This document shows, one piece after another, positions 1 to 5,265 of a DNA stretch of 6,864 nt. Source of the stretch: Deltaproteobacteria bacterium (GTDB taxonomy: Bacteria > Desulfobacterota > Dissulfuribacteria > Dissulfuribacterales > UBA3076); contig JALTHV010000313.1 in the NCBI GenBank assembly GCA_027004315.1, positions 1-6,864 on the forward strand, given 5' to 3'. Numbering within the stretch: position 1 is the first letter of the stretch; each line of letters begins with the position of its first letter. A program made the position numbers and the translations under genes. The notes beneath the pieces were generated by a model. It did not search any database. It was not told the origin of the DNA and worked only from the letters and a program-made list of their open reading frames with translations.

Positions 1-123
1 TAAAGGTTATAGGGCCTCAACCGGGAACCGTGAACGTTGAGCCACCGTTAGATGTAGATGGCAGGCAGGTCCTAACTGCTCTTTAGTAACCGTTCACACC
101 CCCCTGTTGCAACCGTCATGTCT
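1..123. other. Non-coding left edge of the window
   Basis: I see no gene here. The first three bases are TAA, which could be the stop of an upstream gene, but nothing in the window can confirm that. The stretch contains gtaaccgttcaca (86-98), which matches the complement of tgtgaacagttac (241-253) at 12 of 13 positions. The outer arms of the palindromic element described next may therefore reach this far left. A second left-flank version begins near 109 and aligns with the left flank of the other element copy at about 3718. Confidence 0.5.
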
Positions 124-235
124 CCGGCCAGCGGTAGCATTTTGAAGGGTTTCAGCGCGGATTAATAGGCAGAGGCCCTGATCTTGTGCATCAAGCGATG
201 CTTCTGAAACCCTTCAAAATGCTACCGCTGGCCGG
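124..235. repeat. Palindromic element, copy 1 (perfect 32-bp inverted repeat, 48-bp loop)
   Basis: The arms 124-155 and 204-235 are exact reverse complements over 32 bp, beginning ccggccagcggtag and ending ctaccgctggccgg, and they enclose a 48-bp loop (156-203). The same arms and loop recur at 3734-3990. The loop there is in the opposite orientation: a 22-base block at 175-196 is identical to the complement of 3772-3793. Homology extends past the right arm, where gggggaatgtga and gttacgtt are found at both copies. A conserved loop, long arms and a second copy point to a dispersed non-autonomous mobile element (MITE or REP-like) rather than a terminator. No U-run follows the stem. No transposase is present in the window, so the family is unknown. 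Confidence 0.85.
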
Positions 236-267
236 GGGAATGTGAACAGTTACGTTCACATTTCCCC
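234..267. repeat. Satellite hairpin at the right edge of element copy 1
   Basis: The sequence 234-247 pairs with 254-267 over 14 positions with one G-T wobble, leaving a 6-base loop (agttac, 248-253). It directly abuts the 32-bp stem, so the two structures compete for the GGG run at 234-236. The decamer tgaacagtta occurs at 243-252 and again at 275-284, a direct repeat offset by 32 bp. This hairpin is absent from copy 2, where the sequence diverges after gttacgtt. Whether it acts in RNA or is only a mobile-element end cannot be told. Confidence 0.6.
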
Positions 268-327
268 GGGGACCTGAACAGTTATGCTCTTCATGGGGTT
301 GCATGATGGCGACTCTGGAAGGAGCAT

Positions 328-349
328 ATAGTCGCATAATTGCGACTAT
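328..349. promoter_or_regulatory. 22-bp dyad, candidate enhancer (UAS) for a sigma-54 activator
   Basis: The arms atagtcgca (328-336) and tgcgactat (341-349) are a perfect 9-bp inverted repeat around a 4-base centre (taat). A further gcgact half-site lies at 309-314. The dyad centre is about 133 bp upstream of the transcription start predicted from the sigma-54 element at 446-461. That is within the usual distance for the upstream site of a bacterial enhancer-binding protein. It lies outside the mobile element. It could instead be an operator or a transcribed hairpin, but there is no U-run after it. The activator gene is not in this window. Confidence 0.55.
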
Positions 350-391
350 GCCCCTAGATCCTTTTCTGTTTCTGATTTCCCTATTTTTATT

Positions 392-404
392 TAACCTTTT
401 GATA
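392..404 (-). promoter_or_regulatory. Putative IHF binding site
   Basis: Read on the minus strand, 404 to 392 is tatcaaaaggtta. This fits the IHF consensus WATCAANNNNTTR at every constrained position, and A/T-rich sequence lies on both sides (381-416). It sits between the 22-bp dyad and the -24/-12 element, about 74 bp upstream of the predicted start. That is where IHF typically bends DNA to bring an enhancer-bound activator onto sigma-54 polymerase. The consensus is short and the region A/T-rich, so a chance match is possible. The position is what makes it persuasive. Confidence 0.5.
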
Positions 405-445
405 ATACATAATTTTATCCAAGACTAAGGTCACATCATTATCTC

Positions 446-461
446 TGGTACACTATTTGCT
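446..461 (+). promoter_or_regulatory. Sigma-54 (RpoN) -24/-12 promoter
   Basis: The sequence tggtacactatttgct matches the sigma-54 consensus TGGYAC-N5-TTGCW exactly. The invariant GG (447-448) and GC (459-460) are separated by the required 10 bases. Transcription would start near 472, giving a leader of about 23 bases that includes the ribosome site at 480-485 and leads into the gene starting at 495. Sigma-54 control fits the related orp locus of Desulfovibrio vulgaris, whose operons depend on sigma-54 and a cognate activator. It implies that the operon is silent until an ATP-dependent activator responds to a signal. Confidence 0.8.
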
Positions 462-479
462 TCGTAAAGTTAAGAGTCT

Positions 480-485
480 GGGAGG
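480..485 (+). promoter_or_regulatory. Ribosome binding site that sets the start at 495
   Basis: GGGAGG at 480-485 directly abuts an in-frame ATG at 486, leaving no spacing for initiation there. The next in-frame ATG, at 495, is 9 bases downstream and begins MKVALTVWED, the normal start of the NifX-like family. The start is therefore placed at 495 rather than 486. Confidence 0.8.
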
Positions 486-494
486 ATGTTTCAG

Positions 495-863
495 ATGAAG
501 GTGGCCTTAACCGTTTGGGAAGATCGAATTTCTCCACTCTTCGATTCCACTCTTATGTTACTCGTTGTGGATATCGAGAGTCGCAGGGTAATTGAAAGAC
601 ATCTTGTGCCCTTTGAGTCCAATTCCCCGTTTTCCAGGGCTACAAAGTTGGATGATTTGGGTGTAAAAGTCCTGATCTGTGGTGGTATATCTGGTTTTTT
701 TGCCAATCTCATTGAAGCGCACCGTATCCAGATCATCCCTTTTGTAGCAGGGGCCGTTGATGAGGTGCTGGAGGCCTATATGACGGGTACCCTATTTACA
801 AAGAAATTCCGGATGCCAGGATGTAGATTTAGAAATAATGAGAGTTTTGTTGAGGAAGATTAA
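495..863 (+). CDS. NifX/NifB-like (dinitrogenase Fe-Mo cofactor biosynthesis fold) protein
   Basis: This small single-domain protein of 122 residues belongs to the NifX/NafY/NifB-C-terminal superfamily, whose members bind or carry Fe-Mo or other metal-sulfur clusters or precursors. The family features visible are the opening MKVALTVWEDRISPLFD, a mid-domain LGVKVLICGGIS turn, a VAGAVDEVLEAYMTGTL helix, and the C-terminal MPGC motif common in anaerobe members. The MPGC Cys and the single mid-domain Cys are the only cysteines. It is the first gene after the sigma-54 promoter, and its stop is two bases from the next start, so translational coupling with the radical SAM gene is likely. No nitrogenase genes are present, so a role in a different metal cofactor (as for orange protein) is more likely than nitrogen fixation. 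The exact ligand is unknown. Confidence 0.88.
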   Translation: MKVALTVWEDRISPLFDSTLMLLVVDIESRRVIERHLVPFESNSPFSRATKLDDLGVKVLICGGISGFFANLIEAHRIQIIPFVAGAVDEVLEAYMTGTLFTKKFRMPGCRFRNNESFVEED

Positions 864-865
864 TT

Positions 866-1834
866 ATGAAGGGGAAATATCTTTTTGGCCCAGTGCCTTC
901 CCGTCGATTTGGGCGATCACTTGGTATAGACCTATCTATCTATAAGACATGCAGTCTGGATTGTGTATTCTGTCAGCTGGGAAGGACCACTAAAAAGACA
1001 CTGGACAGGCGAGAATATGTCCCTACAGATATGGTGATTGCAGAACTCAGGGAATGGCTGGCAAACTACGGCGAGGCAGATTATATTACCCTTTCTGGTT
1101 CTGGAGAACCGACGCTTCATTCGCATTTTGGGGATGTATTGGAATTTATTCGTTCTAATACCACGATTCCTGCTGTGCTTTTGACCAATGGAACTATGCT
1201 CTATCTCCCAGAGGTGCGTGATGCGGCATCGCATGCGGATATCGTGAAGGTCTCTCTGAGTGCCTGGGATGAGACCTCATACTGTTGGGTAAATCGCCCC
1301 CATCCACAGTTGCATTTTGATCAGCTAATTGAGGGACAGAAGGCCTTTCGTGCGCAATTTAAGGGGAAATTATGGATGGAGGTATTCTTGGTCGCTGGCA
1401 TCAATTCTATGCCTTCCGATGTCAGTAAGATTGCTGCCCTGGCAGAGGAGATTAGACCGGATCGTATCCAGATCAATACAGTTATCCGGCCGCCTGCAGA
1501 GGGATTTGCTGTGGCCCTGTCCAGGGGACAGGCAGAGGCACTTACCCGCCTATTTCATCCGACGGCAGAGGTCATTGGAGAATTTAAGGCAAAGTATCCG
1601 GAGCATATGCAAGTGAATCAGGAAACGATCTTTTCCATGTTGCAGCGACGGCCGTGTACAGCGAGACAAATTGCAGACACATTCGGCATGCATCTCAATG
1701 AGGTCTCAAAATACCTCGGGAATCTGATGCATACCGATCGGATCCGGGTAGAGCGGAGAGACAGCAGCGTATACTATGGAGCCATAAGAATGGAGGATAG
1801 AGATTATGTGTATGCCTCTAATACTCCAAAATAA
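866..1834 (+). CDS. Radical SAM protein (COG0731-like) with C-terminal winged helix
   Basis: This 322-residue protein has the radical SAM signature CSLDCVFC, with C29, C33 and C36 as ligands for the SAM-binding [4Fe-4S] cluster. It is preceded by FGPVPSRRFGRSLGID (residues 7-22), typical of the COG0731 group of uncharacterised Fe-S oxidoreductases. A GGE-type motif appears as SGSGEPTLH in the TIM-barrel core, followed by KVSLSAWDE. From about residue 250 to 310 the sequence (MLQRRPCTARQIADTFGM onward) reads as a winged helix-turn-helix, so the protein may bind DNA or a partner. GAGG at 852-855 serves as ribosome site. The substrate is not recognisable. Pairing with NifX-like genes recalls NifB, which joins radical SAM and NifX domains in one chain, but this is not a NifB orthologue: the opening and core motifs differ. 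Confidence 0.85.
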   Translation: MKGKYLFGPVPSRRFGRSLGIDLSIYKTCSLDCVFCQLGRTTKKTLDRREYVPTDMVIAELREWLANYGEADYITLSGSGEPTLHSHFGDVLEFIRSNTTIPAVLLTNGTMLYLPEVRDAASHADIVKVSLSAWDETSYCWVNRPHPQLHFDQLIEGQKAFRAQFKGKLWMEVFLVAGINSMPSDVSKIAALAEEIRPDRIQINTVIRPPAEGFAVALSRGQAEALTRLFHPTAEVIGEFKAKYPEHMQVNQETIFSMLQRRPCTARQIADTFGMHLNEVSKYLGNLMHTDRIRVERRDSSVYYGAIRMEDRDYVYASNTPK

Positions 1835-1856
1835 AAAATGACTAGGAGGCAAAAAT

Positions 1857-2462
1857 ATGAAGATAGCAGTTACATCTACAGGTCCTACACTTGATGACAT
1901 GGTAGAGGCGCGTTTTGGACGGTGCCCTTACTTCCTGATTATTGATCCAGATACTATGGAGTTTGAGGCCGTTAACAATGCAAATATTGCTTTAGGTGGA
2001 GGGGCAGGGATACAATCTGCACAGCTTATGGCAAGCAAGGGCGTATCGGCCGTTTTGACTGGAAATTGCGGGCCAAACGCCTTCCAGACCTTTGGGGCAA
2101 CCAACATTCAGGTAATTACTGGTGTAAGTGGTCCAGTGCGGCAGGCCGTTGAGCAATATAAATCTGGCAAACTGTCCAGCAGTACTACTCCGAATGTCCA
2201 AAGCCATTTTGGCATGGGCGGAGGTGGTATGGGCATGGGCGGAGGTGGCGGCCGTGGCATGGGCGGCGGCCGTGGCATGGGCATGGGTGGCGGCCGTGGC
2301 ATGGGCATGGGTGGAGGTATGAGATTTGCTGGATCCAGTCAATCTCAGCCTGGTCCCTTGCCAGATAGCGGAGGAGTTGAGTCTCTGAAGAGAGAGGCGG
2401 ATAGTCTGCGCAGTCAGCTTGAGTCCATCGAGGACAGGATCAGGAATTTAGAGAAGAAATAG
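1857..2462 (+). CDS. NifX-like protein with Gly-Met repeat linker and C-terminal coiled coil
   Basis: The 201-residue chain has three parts. Residues 1 to about 115 form a NifX-like domain, with MKIAVTSTGPTLDDMVEARF, an FGRCPYFLIID strand, and GNCGPNAFQTF containing a conserved Cys. Residues 119-155 are almost only Gly, Met and Arg, in GMG and RGMGMGGG units. Residues 171-201 (GGVESLKREADSLRSQLESI onward) form a charged heptad-like coiled coil of the sort seen in DUF5320-type tails. AGGAGG at 1844-1849, 7 bases before the ATG, is a strong ribosome site. The gene lies 22 bases after the radical SAM gene and 27 before the Mrp gene, clearly in the same operon. The first domain probably binds a metal-sulfur cluster. 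The function of the repeat is unknown. Confidence 0.87.
   Translation: MKIAVTSTGPTLDDMVEARFGRCPYFLIIDPDTMEFEAVNNANIALGGGAGIQSAQLMASKGVSAVLTGNCGPNAFQTFGATNIQVITGVSGPVRQAVEQYKSGKLSSSTTPNVQSHFGMGGGGMGMGGGGGRGMGGGRGMGMGGGRGMGMGGGMRFAGSSQSQPGPLPDSGGVESLKREADSLRSQLESIEDRIRNLEKK
2211..2321 (+). repeat. In-frame GC-rich minisatellite encoding the Gly-Met tract
   Basis: The DNA is a degenerate tandem array built from ggcatgggc, ggcggccgt and gggtggc blocks, including a 24-bp unit (RGMGMGGG) repeated about twice and an 18-bp variant (RGMGGG). All unit lengths are multiples of three, so length changes keep the reading frame. The array gives rise to several spurious open frames on both strands. Because of its repeat nature, the copy number may vary between strains. 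Confidence 0.85.
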
Positions 2463-2489
2463 ATAACCAGTGAAGAAAGGTAACAGATA

Positions 2490-3704
2490 ATGAAAAAAGT
2501 GGATAAAGAGACCCAAAAGGCCCAACTGAAAATGCAGGAGCACGAAATTAAGGAGAGACTCCATCACATAACGAATAAAATCCTTGTCATGAGCGGAAAA
2601 GGTGGGGTAGGTAAGAGCAGTGTAGCTACCCATCTCGCTGTGGCCCTTGCCATGAGAGGTTATCAGGTCGGTCTCATGGACGTGGATCTCCACGGTCCCA
2701 GTATCCCTACCATACTGGGGTTGAAGGGGACCCTGCGTCCGGGTGGTCACGCCGGCAAACCGATGCCTGTCAAATATCTTCCCAATATGGAGGTGATGTC
2801 GATAGGGGTCCTTTTGGGAGACAAGGATGCTGCGACTATCTGGAGGGGACCCCTTAAGAGTGGCGTGATCAGGCAATTTATTTCAGATATTGACTGGATG
2901 GATCTCGACTATATGATCGTAGACTCTCCGCCTGGTACTGGGGATGAACCCCTGACTGTGGCCCAGACCGTCCCGGATGCCAAGGCAATAGTTGTAACCA
3001 CTCCTCAGGAGCTTTCATTGGCCGATGTCAGAAAATCCATTAATTTTTGCCGTAAGGTCAACATGGAGATCCTGGGAGTAGTTGAGAATATGAGCGGCCT
3101 TACGTGTCCTTATTGTGGAAAGACTATTGAGTTGTTCAAACTGCATGGAGGAGAGATGACTGCAGAAAGGGAAGGCCTGAGGCTTCTGGCAAGCCTGCCT
3201 ATAGAGCCGGAGGTGGTCCGTAGTGAGGATGCAGGGACTATGGATGTACTGAAAAATGGCCAACTCCCATTCACCCAGGCTATCAACAAGATGGTAGATA
3301 AGGTCGTGGAATTGACGGCCTCTGGATCAATAAAGAAAATTCCGTCCAGGGAACAACGCTCAAAAGATACAAAGGTGCTTGCTATCCCTGTATTAGAGGG
3401 GAAACTCTCTCCCCATTTTGGTCGCTGTGAAGAGTTTGCATTTATTGAGACACAGGGTAAGAAAATAGTAAGGACGGAAATGCGTGCCTCTCCAGGCCAT
3501 GAACCAGGGGTATTCCCTCAATGGCTTTACGATCAGGGGGCTGATGTGGTGATTGTGGGTGGAATGGGAGAAAGTGCACAGAGGCTTTTGGAGGAAAAGG
3601 GGATAGAGGTCATCATTGGTGCCCCAATGGATTCCCCTGAGTCCCTGGCAAGGCAGTACCTCTCTAATGTTCTGGTAACAGGCAGTAATCTCTGTGACCA
3701 TTAA
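2490..3704 (+). CDS. mrp: Mrp/ApbC-type Fe-S carrier ATPase fused to a NifX/ORP-like domain (MrpORP type)
   Basis: This is a two-domain protein of 404 residues. After a charged helical leader (1-30, with no cysteines, so it lacks the NBP35-type N-terminal Fe-S site), residues 31 to about 265 are an Mrp P-loop ATPase. The domain has a deviant Walker A GKGGVGKSS (36-44, signature Lys37), DVDLHGPS (64-71), a Walker B-region DSPPGTGDE (145-153), and the CPYC pair (C206, C209) that bridges an Fe-S cluster in Mrp dimers. Residues from about 291 to 404 are a NifX/orange-protein-like domain (AIPVLEGKLSPHFGRCEEF, GGMGESAQRLLEEKGIEV, ending NLCDH). This architecture matches MrpORP of Desulfovibrio (DVU2109). 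The likely role is Fe-S cluster binding and transfer coupled to the metal-cluster domain. The ribosome site is weak (AAAGG, 2476-2480). Confidence 0.93.
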   Translation: MKKVDKETQKAQLKMQEHEIKERLHHITNKILVMSGKGGVGKSSVATHLAVALAMRGYQVGLMDVDLHGPSIPTILGLKGTLRPGGHAGKPMPVKYLPNMEVMSIGVLLGDKDAATIWRGPLKSGVIRQFISDIDWMDLDYMIVDSPPGTGDEPLTVAQTVPDAKAIVVTTPQELSLADVRKSINFCRKVNMEILGVVENMSGLTCPYCGKTIELFKLHGGEMTAEREGLRLLASLPIEPEVVRSEDAGTMDVLKNGQLPFTQAINKMVDKVVELTASGSIKKIPSREQRSKDTKVLAIPVLEGKLSPHFGRCEEFAFIETQGKKIVRTEMRASPGHEPGVFPQWLYDQGADVVIVGGMGESAQRLLEEKGIEVIIGAPMDSPESLARQYLSNVLVTGSNLCDH

Positions 3705-3829
3705 GGACTGTTGAGAGGTAAGCGTTTATGTCCCCGGCCAGCGGTAGACTTTTCCCAGGGTTTCAGGAGCAGCTTGATGCACAAGATCAGGGCACTCTGC
3801 CCATTAATCCGCACTGAAGCCCTGAAAAG

Positions 3830-3971
3830 AGCGTAACTTCTCAATAAACGGAGCCAGGGTTTCCAATGCTGCAAAAACCAAGAAAACTACAGGGCTAACG
3901 CAAATCGTTTCCAAAAGAAGCACCCTGTGATCGGTTACATCGAAGTTGCCAGGACTTATTGAGAAATTACA
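3830..3971. mobile_element. Putative miniature insertion nested inside element copy 2
   Basis: A 142-bp segment splits the right arm of copy 2. Its ends carry imperfect terminal inverted repeats: gtaacttctcaataa (3833-3847) and ttattgagaaattac (3956-3970), 14 of 15 matching. AAAAG is found immediately on each side (3825-3829 and 3972-3976), consistent with a 5-bp target duplication. Removing the segment and one AAAAG rebuilds an arm that closely matches the complement of the left arm apart from a 2-base gap. It encodes no protein. The target duplication is low-complexity and could be chance. The arm interruption itself is clear from comparison with the left arm and with copy 1. Confidence 0.55.
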
Positions 3972-4009
3972 AAAAGGCTAGCGCTGGCCGGGGGAATGTG
4001 ATCGGTTAC
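3926..4009 (+). repeat. 13-bp direct repeat tgtgatcggttac at both ends of this span
   Basis: The exact 13-mer occurs at 3926-3938, inside the nested insertion, and at 3997-4009, in the right flank of element copy 2. The next bases are also alike (atcgaag and gttgaaag). Related motifs occur around copy 1 at 86-98, 241-253 and 275-284. The motif therefore appears to be shared by the ends of this element group, perhaps a transposase recognition sequence. Confidence 0.65.
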
Positions 4010-4052
4010 GTTGAAAGCGACAAATTTGACGACCCTATGAGAGGAGCAAATA

Positions 4053-4898
4053 ATGATTATCAGTGTAGCAAGTGGAAAGGGAGGTACAGGAAAGACAACT
4101 GTGGCCACCAATTTGGCTGTCTCTCTTGAACCCGATGTCCAACTACTAGATTGTGATGTAGAGGAGCCGAATTCCTCTCTGTTCATCCGACCCAGCATCG
4201 AAGAGGTCAAGACCATCACTACCCCGGTGCCTGAAGTGGATATGGGGAGATGTAGTCTCTGTGGAAAATGTGGGGAGATATGCCAGTTCAAGGCCATTGT
4301 CGTGATTGGCAAGACGGTCTTGACGTTTCCTGAACTCTGTCACAGTTGCGGTGGCTGCATGGAGGTGTGTTCTGAAAAAGCTATCAGTGAGGCAGAAAGG
4401 GAATTAGGCACAATCAAGAGGGGACATAGAAACGGGTTGGAATTTGTCCAGGGAGAATTGAGGATTGGAGAGGCCATGGCCCCGCCCATGATCAAAAAGG
4501 TGCGGGAATATACCCGGCCTGAGAGCGTGACCATAATCGATGCACCTCCTGGCACCTCATGCCCGGTCATTGCCTCCATGAAGGGTGCAGACTTTGTGTT
4601 ATTGGTCACAGAGCCGACACCATTTGGGTTGCATGACCTAAAATTGGCTGTTGGGGCCGTCAGGGTCCTCGGGATTCCGTGTGGTCTGGTCATTAACCGT
4701 TCTGGAATAGGCAATGATCAGGTAAAGAGATATGCAGAAGAGGAGGGCGTGCCTCTCCTATTAGAGATTCCGTTTGATAGGCAGATTGCAGAGGCCTATT
4801 CAAAGGGAGAGATGATTGTCGAGTTGATCCCAGAGTGGAAAGAAAAGTTTAAGAATCTGTATCACAAGATCAGAGAAATTTCTTTCTCTAAAAATTGA
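4053..4898 (+). CDS. MinD-type P-loop ATPase with inserted 2x[4Fe-4S] ferredoxin domain (first paralogue)
   Basis: This 281-residue protein belongs to the family of small ParA/MinD-like ATPases with an embedded ferredoxin domain. The deviant Walker A is SGKGGTGKTT (7-16, signature Lys9), followed by LLDCDVEEPNSSLF (31-44). The ferredoxin insert carries two complete CxxCxxCxxxC sites: C67, C70, C73, C77 and C96, C99, C102, C106. Further on are the DAPPGTSCPVIAS segment, with an extra conserved Cys, and TEPTPFGLHDLKLAV. Such genes come as adjacent pairs in many anaerobes, including DVU2103 and DVU2104 at the orp locus. The probable role is ATP-driven, redox-linked cluster assembly or delivery in the cytoplasm. 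GAGGAG at 4041-4046 is a good ribosome site. It is separated from the upstream operon by the repeat element. Confidence 0.92.
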   Translation: MIISVASGKGGTGKTTVATNLAVSLEPDVQLLDCDVEEPNSSLFIRPSIEEVKTITTPVPEVDMGRCSLCGKCGEICQFKAIVVIGKTVLTFPELCHSCGGCMEVCSEKAISEAERELGTIKRGHRNGLEFVQGELRIGEAMAPPMIKKVREYTRPESVTIIDAPPGTSCPVIASMKGADFVLLVTEPTPFGLHDLKLAVGAVRVLGIPCGLVINRSGIGNDQVKRYAEEEGVPLLLEIPFDRQIAEAYSKGEMIVELIPEWKEKFKNLYHKIREISFSKN

Positions 4899-4934
4899 TG
4901 GCTTAGTAAAAAATCAAAAAATATCATGCAAAGT

Positions 4935-4999
4935 CGCCAAGGCGCAGAGTTTTTTCTTTAATAGCAATAGATTGCCTTTGTAAGCTTTGCGCCTTGGCG
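4935..4999. repeat. Short dispersed-type inverted repeat (GCGCCAAGGCG family)
   Basis: The arms cgccaaggcgcagag (4935-4949) and ctttgcgccttggcg (4985-4999) pair over 15 positions with one G-T, around an A/T-rich 35-base centre with a T-run just after the left arm. Sequences of this form (cgccaaggcgcagagttttt and its complement) are familiar as scattered intergenic repeats in many environmental bacterial genomes. The recognition is from memory. It lies in the 151-bp gap between the first MinD-like gene and the small zinc ribbon gene, and is not followed by a T-run suited to termination. Confidence 0.65.
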
Positions 5000-5049
5000 T
5001 GAGAAAAAGACTTTTTGCGAGGACATCAAAAATTAAAGGGGATACAAAT

Positions 5050-5265
5050 ATGCCTATCTATGAATTCAAATGTAAAAATTGTGGTAATGTCTTCGAATGT
5101 TTATGTCTTAGGAGTAAAGATAGAGATCAGGTGTGTTGTCCTTTGTGTGGATGTAAGGATACTGAGGCACTCCTGTCCACCTTTTCTTCTGTAGATTCTG
5201 GCAGCAGCTTAAAAGGGAGCAGCAGGGCATCATCCTCGTGTTCATCTCCGAGTGGCTTTTCCTGA
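5050..5265 (+). CDS. Small FmdB-type zinc ribbon protein with Ser-rich tail
   Basis: The 71-residue protein starts MPIYEFKCKNCGNVFE, the hallmark opening of the FmdB/CxxC regulatory-type zinc ribbon family. Metal-site pairs are C8-C11 and C30-C33, with additional C17, C19, C29 and C35. From about residue 44 it becomes a low-complexity Ser/Gly tail (SSVDSGSSLKGSSRASSSCS), as is common in this family. The ATG at 5050 is chosen because AAAGGGG (5035-5041) stands 8 bases before it and the family always begins MPxYEF/Y. The open frame runs upstream to 4987 only through the dispersed repeat. It sits between the two MinD-like ATPase genes. Function is unknown; zinc or another metal is probably bound. 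Confidence 0.88.
   Translation: MPIYEFKCKNCGNVFECLCLRSKDRDQVCCPLCGCKDTEALLSTFSSVDSGSSLKGSSRASSSCSSPSGFS

Larger units (their letters stand above)
3718..4009. repeat. Palindromic element, copy 2 (loop inverted relative to copy 1, right arm interrupted)
   Basis: This fills most of the 348-bp gap between the two gene clusters. The left arm starts ccccggccagcggtag (3732-3747), and its complement ctagcgctggccgggg lies at 3978-3993 with one mismatch. The inner arms cagggtttcag (3756-3766) and ctgaagccctg (3814-3824) pair with one G-T wobble. The enclosed 47-bp loop matches the reverse complement of the copy 1 loop in about 43 aligned positions. The right arm is split by about 145 bp, described separately. 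The left flank gtaagcgtttatgtcccc (3718-3735) aligns with 109-125 in copy 1, and the right flank with 236-256. I see no gene in 3705-4052. A promoter for the downstream gene could lie at 4010-4045, but none is convincing. Confidence 0.82.

Noticed and set aside
124..235. Rho-independent terminator
   Set aside because: The stem is far longer than usual, the loop is 48 bases and conserved in another copy, and there is no T-run after either arm.
86..284. CRISPR array
   Set aside because: The repeated motifs are inverted, few, irregularly spaced and have no unique spacers of constant length. No cas genes are present.
486..494. ATG at 486 as the start of the first gene
   Set aside because: The ribosome site GGGAGG ends at 485, leaving no spacing. 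ATG at 495 gives the family-typical start.
2128..2322. Open frames on both strands over the Gly-Met tract (Ala/Trp-rich, Pro/Met-rich and His/Thr-rich translations)
   Set aside because: They are by-products of the in-frame GC-rich repeat. The + strand frame from 1857 has a strong ribosome site and a recognisable domain on the N-terminal side.
2490..2580. NBP35-type N-terminal Fe-S site on the Mrp protein
   Set aside because: The first 30 residues contain no cysteine.
495..3704. Nitrogen-fixation (nif) cluster
   Set aside because: NifX-like domains are present, but there is no nitrogenase structural gene or true NifB. The NifX-like fold is widespread in anaerobes that do not fix nitrogen.
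3990..4045. Promoter for the second gene cluster
   Set aside because: TTGAAA at 4011-4016 has only a poor -10 partner, and no GG-N10-GC sigma-54 pair fits. Read-through from upstream or a promoter within the element remains possible.
4987..5049. Upstream start at 4987 for the zinc ribbon gene
   Set aside because: The extension translates the dispersed repeat, has no ribosome site, and precedes the invariant MPIYEF start at 5050.
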